Part shown: positions 1 to 6,825 of the stretch, piece by piece | How the letters are laid out: each line of letters opens with the position of its first letter | Numbering within the stretch: position 1 is the first letter of the stretch | Source: an uncultured Spirochaetaceae bacterium | GTDB taxonomy: Bacteria > Spirochaetota > Spirochaetia > Treponematales > Treponemataceae | Direction of reading: 5' to 3' | Length of the DNA: 9,985 nucleotides | NCBI GenBank assembly: GCA_902796985.1 | Contig: CADBRC010000114.1 | Span: 1-9,985, forward strand | Notes under the pieces: generated by a model | Told to the model about the DNA's origin: nothing | What the model saw: only the letters and a program-made list of their open reading frames with translations | The model's database searches: none | Made by a program: the position numbers and the translations under genes

Positions 1-14
1 AGGACACCCTTAAA

Positions 15-60
15 CGTCCGTTTACGGCACCCAAAAACGTCCGTTTACGGCACCCAAAAA
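15..60. repeat. Two perfect 23-bp tandem repeats, with a degenerate third copy at the left edge
   Basis: Positions 15-37 and 38-60 are identical, base for base, and directly abut. Positions 1-14 align with the last 14 bases of the unit with 10 matches, so a decayed third copy runs off the left edge. Each unit holds two overlapping imperfect palindromes: AAACGTCCGTTT (12-23 and 35-46) and CCGTTTACGG (18-27 and 41-50). Each unit ends in a run of five A. The array lies just beyond the 3' end of the minus-strand ybaK-like gene. The stems are too short to be a convincing terminator. It could be an operator pair for a gene to the left of the window or the end of a longer array; its function is unknown. 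Confidence 0.9.
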
Positions 61-115
61 TGATTGTTGAATTTACGACATCACGCCCGGACCCTTTTTA
101 TTCGGCAAGCCCCGC

Positions 116-589
116 TCACACGATGTCCGCGAAAGTGCAGCCGACGACCGCCTGCAGGTCAAGCGGGGCCAGCTCTATCTGGAAGCCGACCTTGCCCGCG
201 CTGACGTACATCCTGTCGAATTCCCGGGCGGTCTCGTGGATGAAGGTGGAGAAGGGCTTCTTCATCCCAATCGGCGAGCAGCCCCCGTGCACGTAGCCGG
301 TCAGCTGCAGCAGGTCCTTCTGCGCTATCATCGCGACAGACTTCTCCCCGGCAGCGGAGGCGGCCTTCTTGAGCTCCAGCACGCATTCCACCGGCACGAC
401 GAACACATAATACTGCCCGCTCTTCCCCTTGGTGACGAGGGTCTTGAAGACCTTCCTGGGGTCCTCGCCGAGCAGGGCCGCGATCTGCGTACCGGTCATC
501 GTGGCATCAGGCTCGTAGGTATGAAGCTCGTAATGCACCTTCTTCTGGTCCAGGACGCGCATCACGTTGGTCTTATCTTCCTTCTTCAT
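116..589 (-). CDS. ybaK: YbaK-type Cys-tRNA(Pro) deacylase
   Basis: The 157-residue protein spans one YbaK/aminoacyl-tRNA deacylase domain, the usual length for the family. The family is cytoplasmic and hydrolyses cysteine wrongly attached to tRNA(Pro) by prolyl-tRNA synthetase. Visible marks are the segment DPRKVFKTLV (43-52), whose K49 matches the conserved functional lysine, and the glycine-rich loop GYVHGGCSPIG (98-108). The ATG at 589 was chosen because the domain begins there and GGAG lies just upstream; the frame is open further upstream but that part is antisense shadow of the sod gene. It follows sod after 32 nt on the same strand with no terminator seen, so the two are probably co-transcribed. 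YbaK, EbsC and ProX relatives cannot be separated by eye, so the exact mischarged tRNA is inferred. No clear terminator was found in 61-115. Confidence 0.9.
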   Translation of the reverse strand: MKKEDKTNVMRVLDQKKVHYELHTYEPDATMTGTQIAALLGEDPRKVFKTLVTKGKSGQYYVFVVPVECVLELKKAASAAGEKSVAMIAQKDLLQLTGYVHGGCSPIGMKKPFSTFIHETAREFDRMYVSAGKVGFQIELAPLDLQAVVGCTFADIV

Positions 590-621
590 CGCTCCGCATC
601 GCTCCCCTGCCGCGCACCGGC

Positions 622-1245
622 TCAGTTCTTGCCAAGGGCCGCCAGGTACAGGCTGTTCACCTTGTCCCAGTTGACCACCGTAAAGAATTCTTTTATATAG
701 TCCGCGCGGAGGTTCCTGAACTTGAGGTAGTAGGCGTGCTCCCACACGTCGATGCAGAAGATCGGCGTGGTCCCCTGCCCCAGGCTGTAGGGGTTGTCCT
801 GGTTGGCGCTCTGGCTCAGCACGAGCGAACCGTCCTTGGCGACGGAAAGCCATGCCCAGCCGGAACCGAACTGGGTCAGCGCGAGGGAGGAAATCTTTTC
901 CTTGAACGCGTCGAAGCTCCCAAAGGTTTCGTCAATCTTCTTTGCAAGCTCGCCCGTGGCCGCACCGCCGGCGTTCGGGGCCATCACCGAAAAATAGAGG
1001 TTGTGGTTAAAGAAGCCTCCCCCGTTGTTGCGGAGGCCCGTCCTGAGCGCGGGGTCCGCCACCTTGTCCAGAGAGGAAAGCAGGGCCGTCACCTCCATGT
1101 CTGCAACGCCCGCCTTCTGGGCCAGCTCGTTGAAGGTCTTGGTATAGGTCGCGTGGTGCTTGCCGTGGTGGGTCTCCATCGTCAGCGCGTCAAAATGCGG
1201 CTCCAATGCATTCGCGGCAAACGGCAGCTTGTACTGTTCAAACAT
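622..1245 (-). CDS. sodA: Fe/Mn-family superoxide dismutase, Mn-type or cambialistic by motif
   Basis: The 207-residue protein is a full-length Fe/Mn superoxide dismutase, which converts superoxide to hydrogen peroxide and oxygen. The four metal ligands are visible: H26 in METHHGKHH, H81 in FFNHNLYF, and D166 and H170 in DVWEHAYYLK. The active-site glutamine falls in the C-terminal SANQDNP (Q149) with GGG at 75-77, the Mn-type arrangement, rather than the N-terminal glutamine of Fe enzymes. A phenylalanine (F85) stands where many relatives have tryptophan after NHxxx(Y/F). The ATG at 1245 was chosen because GGAGG sits 5 nt upstream; the in-frame ATG at 1257 overlaps that ribosome-binding site. 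No signal peptide is seen, so it is cytoplasmic. It is the first gene of a probable two-gene transcript with ybaK. Metal preference is inferred from motifs only. Confidence 0.95.
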   Translation of the reverse strand: MFEQYKLPFAANALEPHFDALTMETHHGKHHATYTKTFNELAQKAGVADMEVTALLSSLDKVADPALRTGLRNNGGGFFNHNLYFSVMAPNAGGAATGELAKKIDETFGSFDAFKEKISSLALTQFGSGWAWLSVAKDGSLVLSQSANQDNPYSLGQGTTPIFCIDVWEHAYYLKFRNLRADYIKEFFTVVNWDKVNSLYLAALGKN

Positions 1246-1250
1246 AGTAT

Positions 1251-1255
1251 CCTCC
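1251..1255 (-). promoter_or_regulatory. Ribosome-binding site that fixes the sod start
   Basis: Read on the minus strand this is GGAGG, 5 nt before the ATG at 1245. It overlaps the alternative in-frame ATG at 1257, which therefore cannot be the main start. Confidence 0.85.
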
Positions 1256-1271
1256 ATAAAAATAATGCGTA

Positions 1272-1286
1272 TGATAAGAATTATAT
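1272..1286 (-). promoter_or_regulatory. sod promoter -10 box with an overlapping PerR-like dyad
   Basis: The minus strand reads a perfect TATAAT at 1285-1280, about 35 nt before the sod ATG, giving a short 5' leader of about 27 nt. No good -35 hexamer was found at 16-18 nt. Overlapping it, the plus strand reads TGATAAGAATTATAT (1272-1286), whose core ATAA-GAA-TTAT is an inverted repeat. It matches the 7-1-7 PerR consensus TTATAATnATTATAA at 11 of 14 scored positions. Peroxide or metal control of sod would make sense, but the site is in AT-rich DNA and could match by chance. The -10 is more secure than the operator. Confidence 0.45.
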
Positions 1287-1392
1287 AAGGATGATAGCAG
1301 TTTTTCCGGCGGCTGGCTAGTGCGGCAAGGCCCAGATGGACTTTAGAGGCGGCTTTCTTCTATGTCCCCTCCCGATTGCAAGGCAGACGAAA

Positions 1393-1431
1393 ATCGAGTA
1401 TCATTTGGAATACTATATTAGCAATACCGAT
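1393..1431 (+). promoter_or_regulatory. Promoter-like AT-rich segment with an inverted repeat upstream of the clostripain-like gene
   Basis: A candidate -10, TATATT (1414-1419), lies 36 nt before the ATG at 1455; no consensus -35 was found. It sits between ATCGAGTAT (1393-1401) and ATACCGAT (1424-1431), which are inverted repeats apart from one extra base. A smaller dyad, AGTAT/ATACT (1397-1401 and 1410-1414), is nested inside. This could be an operator or a leader hairpin. The rest of the divergent gap, 1287-1392, shows no gene or clear element. Confidence 0.3.
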
Positions 1432-1454
1432 TCTTGCAAAAGGAGAACGTTATT

Positions 1455-3926
1455 ATGGACCAGAAAAGACCTCGCGGGAGGGACACCCACGTAACGAACA
1501 ACAGCACGGGAGTGCACAAGAGGGGTGACGGGCTCGGAACCGGGCCGGTCGGCTCTTCGGGCGGCTACGGAAAGCCGGGCGGGAGCGGCGGTTCCTCGGG
1601 CGGCGGCCATTCCGGCGGCGGAGTACGTGCCGTCGGCGGAGGCGGACTGGGCCTTATCGTCCTCCTGTTCGTCCTCAAGATGTGCCTCGGCGGAGGCGGA
1701 GCCTCTACCGGAACGGATGCCGGTAGCCAGCAGCAGACTCAGGCAGAAAGCTCCGGCTCCATACTGGAGACGGTCTCCGGGATGCTCGGCGGAGAGTCAG
1801 GCGGTCTTTCAGATATCCTTGGAGGAATCACCGGAGGCGGTTCCAGCCCCGTGTCGTCAGGATCCTCAACAGGTTCGTCGACCTCATACAGCAAGATCGA
1901 CACGTCGGTTGCTTCCGGCTCACGGGCAAAATACACCAAATTCGTCGGGAACGGCAACGACACCGTCACGATCATGGTCTACATGTGCGGTACCGACCTT
2001 GAGTCCAAGTACGGCATGGCATCCAACGACCTGGGCGAGATGGCGGCGGCGCAGCTGAGCGACAAGATAAACCTGCTCGTCTACACGGGCGGATGCTCAA
2101 AATGGAAGACCCAGGGCATAGACAACAAGACCAACCAGATTTACCAGGTGGTCTCCGGCGGCCTCAAGCCCCTCGTCAAAGACGACGGCAACAAGGTGAT
2201 GACCGATCCCAAGACGCTTTCGTCCTATATAAAGTGGTGCAAGTCCAAGTACCCCGCCGACCGCTACGAGCTCATTTTCTGGGATCACGGCGGCGGCTCG
2301 GTCTCGGGTTACGGCTACGACGAGAAGAATCCCCGGAGCGGCTCCATGAGCCTTTCGGGAATCAACAAGGCGCTCAAGGACGGAGGGGTCAAGTTCGACT
2401 TCATCGGATTCGACGCCTGCCTCATGGCGACGGCCGAGACCGCCCTCCTGCTGGACAGCTACGGCGACTACATGATCAGCTCCGAGGAGACGGAGCCGGG
2501 AATCGGCTGGTTCTATACCAACTGGCTCAACCAGCTGTCCAAGAACACATCAACCTCAACGCTTGAGATAGGAAAGACAATCGTCGATGACTTCGTAAAG
2601 ACCTGCAACGAGCAGTGCCGCGGTCAGAAGACGACCCTCTCGGTCATAGACCTCGCGGAGTTCAGCAACACGGTTCCGTCCAAGCTGACGAGCTTCTCCA
2701 AGTCACTGACAAACTACATCGCAAAGAACGATTACAAGACGGTCTCCGATGCCGGCTACAATACCCGCGAGTTCGCGGCTTCCAGCAGGATCGACCAGAT
2801 TGACCTGGTGGACATGTGCAACAAGGTGGGCAGCAGCGAGGGCAAGGCACTCGCAAAGGTCCTGCAGAGTGCCGTCAAATACAACAAGACCTCGTCAAAC
2901 ATGACCAACGCCTACGGAGTTTCGATCTACTTCCCCTACAAGAACGCCTCCTACGTTGACAAGGCCTGCGACAACTACGAGGACATCGGCATGGACGACA
3001 GCTACGCGGACTGCATCAAGGCATTCGCGAGCATGGAAGTCTCAGGACAGGCAGCGGCGGGCGGTTCCGCCACGGCATCCCCGGTCGGCTCCCTCTTTGA
3101 CCTGCTCGGCTCAAGCTCTGGATCTTCAGGCGGTGCGGACGCGATCGGCAGCATTCTGGGAAGCTTCCTCGGCGGTTCGTCCGGCGGCGGCAGCGCAATC
3201 AGCAGCATCATCGGCGGACTTGCAAGCAGCGCGTTCCTGGACGACAGGGCGCTGTCAGTGGAAGACACCGCAGAATACATCAGCGCAAACTACTTTAATG
3301 ACCGCGCCCTCCGCTGGAACACGGCGAGCGGCAAGTACACGATGCACCTGGACGAGAGCCAGTGGGACCTTGTCCACGCCCTGGACATGAACATGTTCTA
3401 CGATGACGGCGAGGGCTACGTTGACCTGGGACTTGACAACGTGTACGACTGGACGGACTCGGGTGACCTGATTGCCCGCACCGACAAGACCTGGCTCGCC
3501 ATAAACGGGCAGCCGGTCGCCTATTACCACATGGACACGACGGAGCTCGGCGACGACTACACGATAACGGGCCGCGTCCCCGCCCTGCTCAACGGCGACC
3601 GCGTGAACCTCTGGATAGTATTCGACAACGACCATCCCAACGGCTACATCTCCGGCGCGGCGATGGACTACGACGCAAAGACGAGCGACGTGGTGGCCAA
3701 AAACATGGTTGCGCTTAAGGCAGGCGACAAGCTGGACTTCCTCTGCGACTACTACAGCTACAAGGGGGACTACAAGGACAGCTACCTGCTGGGCGAGCAG
3801 ATGACGGTCGGAAGCAAGATGGAGATAAGCAACGTCAACGTCGGCTCCGGCAACGTCCGCCTGATGTACCGCTTCACGGACATCTACAACCAGCCCCACT
3901 GGAGCGAGTACATTCAGCTGCGCTGA
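1455..3926 (+). CDS. Membrane-anchored clostripain-family (C11) cysteine protease with Gly/Ser-rich linkers
   Basis: The 823-residue protein carries a peptidase C11 domain (about 169-525). Catalytic residues are visible: H278 in FWDHGGGS and C322 in FDACLMA. D320, two residues before the cysteine, matches the S1 aspartate that gives clostripain relatives Arg/Lys specificity. Domain order: a basic, glycine-rich N-terminal tail (1-63) with RPRGR and GLGTGPVGSSGGYG; one membrane segment (about 65-78); a Gly/Ser linker (80-155); the peptidase; a second Gly/Ser-rich hydrophobic linker (530-595); and a beta-rich C-terminal domain (596-823) containing GRVPALLNGDRVNLW. The positive N-terminus and lack of a cleavage site suggest a signal anchor with the protease outside. 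R294 and nearby lysines between H278 and C322 are possible self-activation sites, as in other C11 enzymes. The ATG at 1455 has AGGAG 9 nt upstream; an in-frame TTG at 1434 precedes that site and is rejected. The substrate is unknown. This architecture resembles gut Lachnospiraceae proteins, so transfer is possible. Confidence 0.9.
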   Translation: MDQKRPRGRDTHVTNNSTGVHKRGDGLGTGPVGSSGGYGKPGGSGGSSGGGHSGGGVRAVGGGGLGLIVLLFVLKMCLGGGGASTGTDAGSQQQTQAESSGSILETVSGMLGGESGGLSDILGGITGGGSSPVSSGSSTGSSTSYSKIDTSVASGSRAKYTKFVGNGNDTVTIMVYMCGTDLESKYGMASNDLGEMAAAQLSDKINLLVYTGGCSKWKTQGIDNKTNQIYQVVSGGLKPLVKDDGNKVMTDPKTLSSYIKWCKSKYPADRYELIFWDHGGGSVSGYGYDEKNPRSGSMSLSGINKALKDGGVKFDFIGFDACLMATAETALLLDSYGDYMISSEETEPGIGWFYTNWLNQLSKNTSTSTLEIGKTIVDDFVKTCNEQCRGQKTTLSVIDLAEFSNTVPSKLTSFSKSLTNYIAKNDYKTVSDAGYNTREFAASSRIDQIDLVDMCNKVGSSEGKALAKVLQSAVKYNKTSSNMTNAYGVSIYFPYKNASYVDKACDNYEDIGMDDSYADCIKAFASMEVSGQAAAGGSATASPVGSLFDLLGSSSGSSGGADAIGSILGSFLGGSSGGGSAISSIIGGLASSAFLDDRALSVEDTAEYISANYFNDRALRWNTASGKYTMHLDESQWDLVHALDMNMFYDDGEGYVDLGLDNVYDWTDSGDLIARTDKTWLAINGQPVAYYHMDTTELGDDYTITGRVPALLNGDRVNLWIVFDNDHPNGYISGAAMDYDAKTSDVVAKNMVALKAGDKLDFLCDYYSYKGDYKDSYLLGEQMTVGSKMEISNVNVGSGNVRLMYRFTDIYNQPHWSEYIQLR

Positions 3927-3935
3927 CGGCGACGT

Positions 3936-5894
3936 ATGATTGAACGATTCACCTACGGGACGACGGTGCCGACAGGAGCCGTCGTCCAGGAGCTGGAGAC
4001 CGCCCCGTCCGGCGCAGTCATGCAGTTCGGGACGCTCTGCTCCGCAAGCCCCTTCAAATGGACCTACCGGATGGACAAAGGCGACATCGTCTTTGGCCTG
4101 GGCGAGCAGATGCGGGGAATGAACAAACGGGGCGGTCTGTACGAGAGCTGGTGCTCCGACGTTCCCGATCAGGACGAGCTGACAACATCCCTGTACGGGG
4201 CGCACAACTTCCTCATCGTCTACAATGCCTCCCGCTTCAACAGCATCTGTTTCGCAGTCTTCTTCGATACACCCGCCCGAATCCGCTTTGACATCGGCTG
4301 GACGGACGAGCAGGAGCTTGCCGTAACGAGCGCGGACACAGGTCTGGACGTGTATGTCATCACGCCCGCCCCCGACCGGATCGAGAGCGGACTGAACGAC
4401 GTGGTACGCCAGTTCCGCCGCCTCATCGGACAGAGCTACATCCCGCCCCGCTGGGCGTTCGGCTACCAGCAGAGCCGCTGGGGCTACCGGACTGAAGCCG
4501 ACGTGCTCAAGGTCGTCGAGGGCTACCGGAAAAACAAGCTTCCCCTCGATGCGGTCTGTCTGGACATAGACTATATGGACGGCTACAAGCTCTTTACCGT
4601 AGACAAGGAGCGATTCCCCGACATGACAGCCCTTTCCGCCCGCCTGAAAGATGAGGGCGTTCGCCTCGTAGCGATAGTTGACGCAGGCATCAAGGCAGAA
4701 CCCGGCTACGATGTGTATGAGGAAGGACGCGAGCGGGGCTTTTTCTGCAAGAGGGAGGACGGCAGCGACTTCACGGAGCAGGTCTGGCCGGGGGCCTCAG
4801 CCTTCACCGACTTCATGCTGCCGGAAGCCTCGGACTGGTTCGGAATGCAGTACAAGAAGCTGACCGGTCTGGGACTGGAAGGTTTCTGGAACGACATGAA
4901 CGAGCCGGCCTTCCTGGGCTACAAGGACAAAAACCCGATGGACGCCTACAAGTCCTTCTATCATACGCTGCATACGGCAGATGCGGCGGGCGCCCAAAAG
5001 ATACGGCACGACAGGATACACAACATCTACGGGGCCATGATGACCCGGGCCGCCGGGGAAGCCCTGCGGAAGATTTCGCCCGACCGCCGGATGCTCCTCT
5101 ACAGCAGGGCCTCCTGCATTGGCTCCCACCGCTACGGGGGCATCTGGACGGGAAGCAACAAGTCCACCTGGGCGCACCTAGAGCAGGAAATGCACATGCT
5201 GCCTGCACTGAACATGGCGGGCTTCCTCTACTCCGGGGCGGACATCGGCGGCTTCGGCGGGGACGCGACCCGAGACCTCCTGCTGCGCTGGCTCGCCCTC
5301 GGCGTGTTCACCCCCCTCATGCGGAATCACTGCATCTGGAAGGGGCGCGAGCAGGAATGCTATGCGTTCGGCGATACGGAGGACTTCAGAAGCATCCTCG
5401 CCCTCCGCTATGCCCTCCTGCCCTATATCTACAGCGAATTCGTCAAGGCAGCCCTGTCCGGCGGCATGTACATCCGCCCGCTCGGATTCGACTGGCCGGA
5501 GGACCATCACGCACTCGAGTGCGAGGACCAGCTGCTTGTCGGCGAGGGCATCATGATTGCCCCGGTCTACCGGCAGAACGCTGCGTCACGCTACGTCTAC
5601 CTTCCCGAGCAGATGACCAAAGTGACCTGGCAGCGGGGAAAAGTCACGACGGAGGAAAAAGGCAAAGGCTCCTACTTTGTCAGCATTCCGCTCGACGCGG
5701 TCGTCTTCTTTGTCAGGAAAGGCTGTCTGGTTCCCCTCGCACGGAACGCGATGGAGGCAGCAGGGGCCGCAGACATCGGCACGGATAATCTGGCATTTAT
5801 CGGGAGCGGGGACGGTTACCGGCTCTACAGCGACGACGGCTTCACGAGGGACATCTCCACACAGTCCATCCATACGGTCGGACGGAAGTCATAA
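3936..5894 (+). CDS. GH31 alpha-glucosidase-like protein with Ser at the expected acid/base position
   Basis: The 652-residue protein matches the full length of bacterial family GH31 alpha-glucosidases of the Ruminococcus obeum type. It has no signal peptide, so it should act in the cytoplasm on short alpha-glucosides. The N-terminal beta-sandwich (1-165) leads to the (beta/alpha)8 barrel from IPPRWAFGYQQSRWGY (169-184). The barrel shows LDIDYMDGYKLF (209-220), the nucleophile D320 in GFWNDMNEPAF, RYGGIWTGSNKSTW (399-412), GADIGGFGGD (434-443) and H465. A beta-rich C-terminal part follows from about 505. In active relatives the WTGS stretch reads W-x-G-D, and that aspartate is the acid/base catalyst; here codon 407 (5154-5156) is AGC, serine. 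It may therefore be impaired, altered in specificity, or non-catalytic. The ATG is 9 nt after the protease stop with no Shine-Dalgarno seen, which suggests translational coupling. GH31 membership is secure; substrate and activity are not. Confidence 0.92.
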   Translation: MIERFTYGTTVPTGAVVQELETAPSGAVMQFGTLCSASPFKWTYRMDKGDIVFGLGEQMRGMNKRGGLYESWCSDVPDQDELTTSLYGAHNFLIVYNASRFNSICFAVFFDTPARIRFDIGWTDEQELAVTSADTGLDVYVITPAPDRIESGLNDVVRQFRRLIGQSYIPPRWAFGYQQSRWGYRTEADVLKVVEGYRKNKLPLDAVCLDIDYMDGYKLFTVDKERFPDMTALSARLKDEGVRLVAIVDAGIKAEPGYDVYEEGRERGFFCKREDGSDFTEQVWPGASAFTDFMLPEASDWFGMQYKKLTGLGLEGFWNDMNEPAFLGYKDKNPMDAYKSFYHTLHTADAAGAQKIRHDRIHNIYGAMMTRAAGEALRKISPDRRMLLYSRASCIGSHRYGGIWTGSNKSTWAHLEQEMHMLPALNMAGFLYSGADIGGFGGDATRDLLLRWLALGVFTPLMRNHCIWKGREQECYAFGDTEDFRSILALRYALLPYIYSEFVKAALSGGMYIRPLGFDWPEDHHALECEDQLLVGEGIMIAPVYRQNAASRYVYLPEQMTKVTWQRGKVTTEEKGKGSYFVSIPLDAVVFFVRKGCLVPLARNAMEAAGAADIGTDNLAFIGSGDGYRLYSDDGFTRDISTQSIHTVGRKS

Positions 5895-5955
5895 GGCGCA
5901 AAGTTGGGCAGAAAAGCACTTTTATAAAGAAACTAAAGTTGATACAATGAGGCCT

Positions 5956-6825
5956 ATGAAAACAAAATGGGTGGAAAAGCTGACTGCGGGGGTGTTCTGC
6001 GCCGCCGTGGCATTCACGGGGATATCCTGCGAGAAAAAGAGCGCGGAGGAGACCGTGCATCCGGGGGCGGTAAGCATAAAGATAGAAGCACATGATCCCG
6101 CCCCTGTCAGTCAGGACGACAGGCTCAGGTTCAGTCCGGAGGACGGCATCATCTGCGTCATGTTCGGATACGGCTTCAACGGGGAGGAGTTTCTTTCCGA
6201 CATCATCCCGCTCCTGAAGGGGCGTTATGGGCTGGAAGAGGACGGGGGAATCATCCTGCCGGTCATATTCACCGAGGACAACCCGGAAGAATTTCTGGCC
6301 ATCTCCAAGATTTCCAGCCTCTATGACATCATAGATGAGCGGAACATAAAGGGCATCATCCTTCTGGGTGCACCGGACGGAACGCACAGGTACCTGTCCA
6401 AGCTCCGCAAGGACTGGGACGAAAAGCCCCCCTATGCGATTTTCTCGCTGATGCCGCAGGATGACGTGCTCGGAGAGGAGTTCAACTGCGACTTTGTGCT
6501 GGAATACGAACGGAATGCCAGCCCCGAGGAAGAGGAAGTTGAGGTCAAGACGATAGACCGGACCGCCGAGCAGATTGTCCTCCGCGCCATCAGGTACATG
6601 GAGGATTTGCCGGACGACCGTGATTTTTATGCCGACCCGGCACGGATTCCGGCGGCTGGCTCCGGGGAGGACAGCCAGAAGTTCTTCCGGAATTCGATAT
6701 TTTCGGATTCAGACCTGCATTCCCACGTCCAGTCGATCGTCGGCGAGAAGAAAGTGCGCCGTTATGTAGACGGGGAGACGGGCATCCAGTCCATAAATCA
6801 TTTCGTCATAGAGCAGGACAAGTAG
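5956..6825 (+). CDS. Uncharacterised lipoprotein with a Rossmann-like alternating fold
   Basis: I do not recognise this 289-residue family with certainty. The N-terminus MKTKW...FTGISC has a basic head, a hydrophobic core (9-21) and a relaxed lipobox ending at C25, then an acidic polar tether, so it should be a secreted lipid-anchored protein. Residues 64-185 alternate short beta strands (IICVMFG 65-71, IILPVIFT 99-106, IKGIILLGA 131-139, YAIFSLMP 160-167) with helices. This looks like a periplasmic-binding-protein or Rossmann-type lobe. The C-terminal third is charged and rich in acidic residues. The ATG at 5956 has GAGG only 3 nt upstream; the ATG at 5947 would add three residues. An AT-rich island at 5918-5945 could hold a promoter, but no good pair of hexamers was found. 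The lipoprotein call is moderately firm; a ligand-binding role is only inferred. Confidence 0.75.
   Translation: MKTKWVEKLTAGVFCAAVAFTGISCEKKSAEETVHPGAVSIKIEAHDPAPVSQDDRLRFSPEDGIICVMFGYGFNGEEFLSDIIPLLKGRYGLEEDGGIILPVIFTEDNPEEFLAISKISSLYDIIDERNIKGIILLGAPDGTHRYLSKLRKDWDEKPPYAIFSLMPQDDVLGEEFNCDFVLEYERNASPEEEEVEVKTIDRTAEQIVLRAIRYMEDLPDDRDFYADPARIPAAGSGEDSQKFFRNSIFSDSDLHSHVQSIVGEKKVRRYVDGETGIQSINHFVIEQDK

Noticed and set aside
1..60. CRISPR array
   Set aside because: The 23-bp units abut directly without unique spacers, and no cas genes are present.
590..853. Upstream extension of the ybaK frame by 88 residues
   Set aside because: The extension overlaps the sod coding sequence on the same strand in another frame, has Arg/Gly/Pro shadow composition, and the YbaK domain starts at the ATG at 589.
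1304..1318. 15-bp match TTCCGGCGGCTGGCT shared with 6647-6661
   Set aside because: One copy is intergenic and the other is within the lipoprotein gene; flanks do not match and it is GC-rich, so chance is the simplest reading.
3255..4205. Long open frame on the minus strand (316 residues) across the protease/GH31 junction
   Set aside because: It lies antisense to two well-supported genes, is valine/alanine-rich with no recognisable motif, and is the kind of shadow frame common in GC-rich DNA.
5895..5955. Terminator or clear promoter between the GH31 and lipoprotein genes
   Set aside because: No stem with a T-run was found. The AT-rich stretch TTTATAAAG and a TACAAT next to the start lack properly spaced -35 partners.
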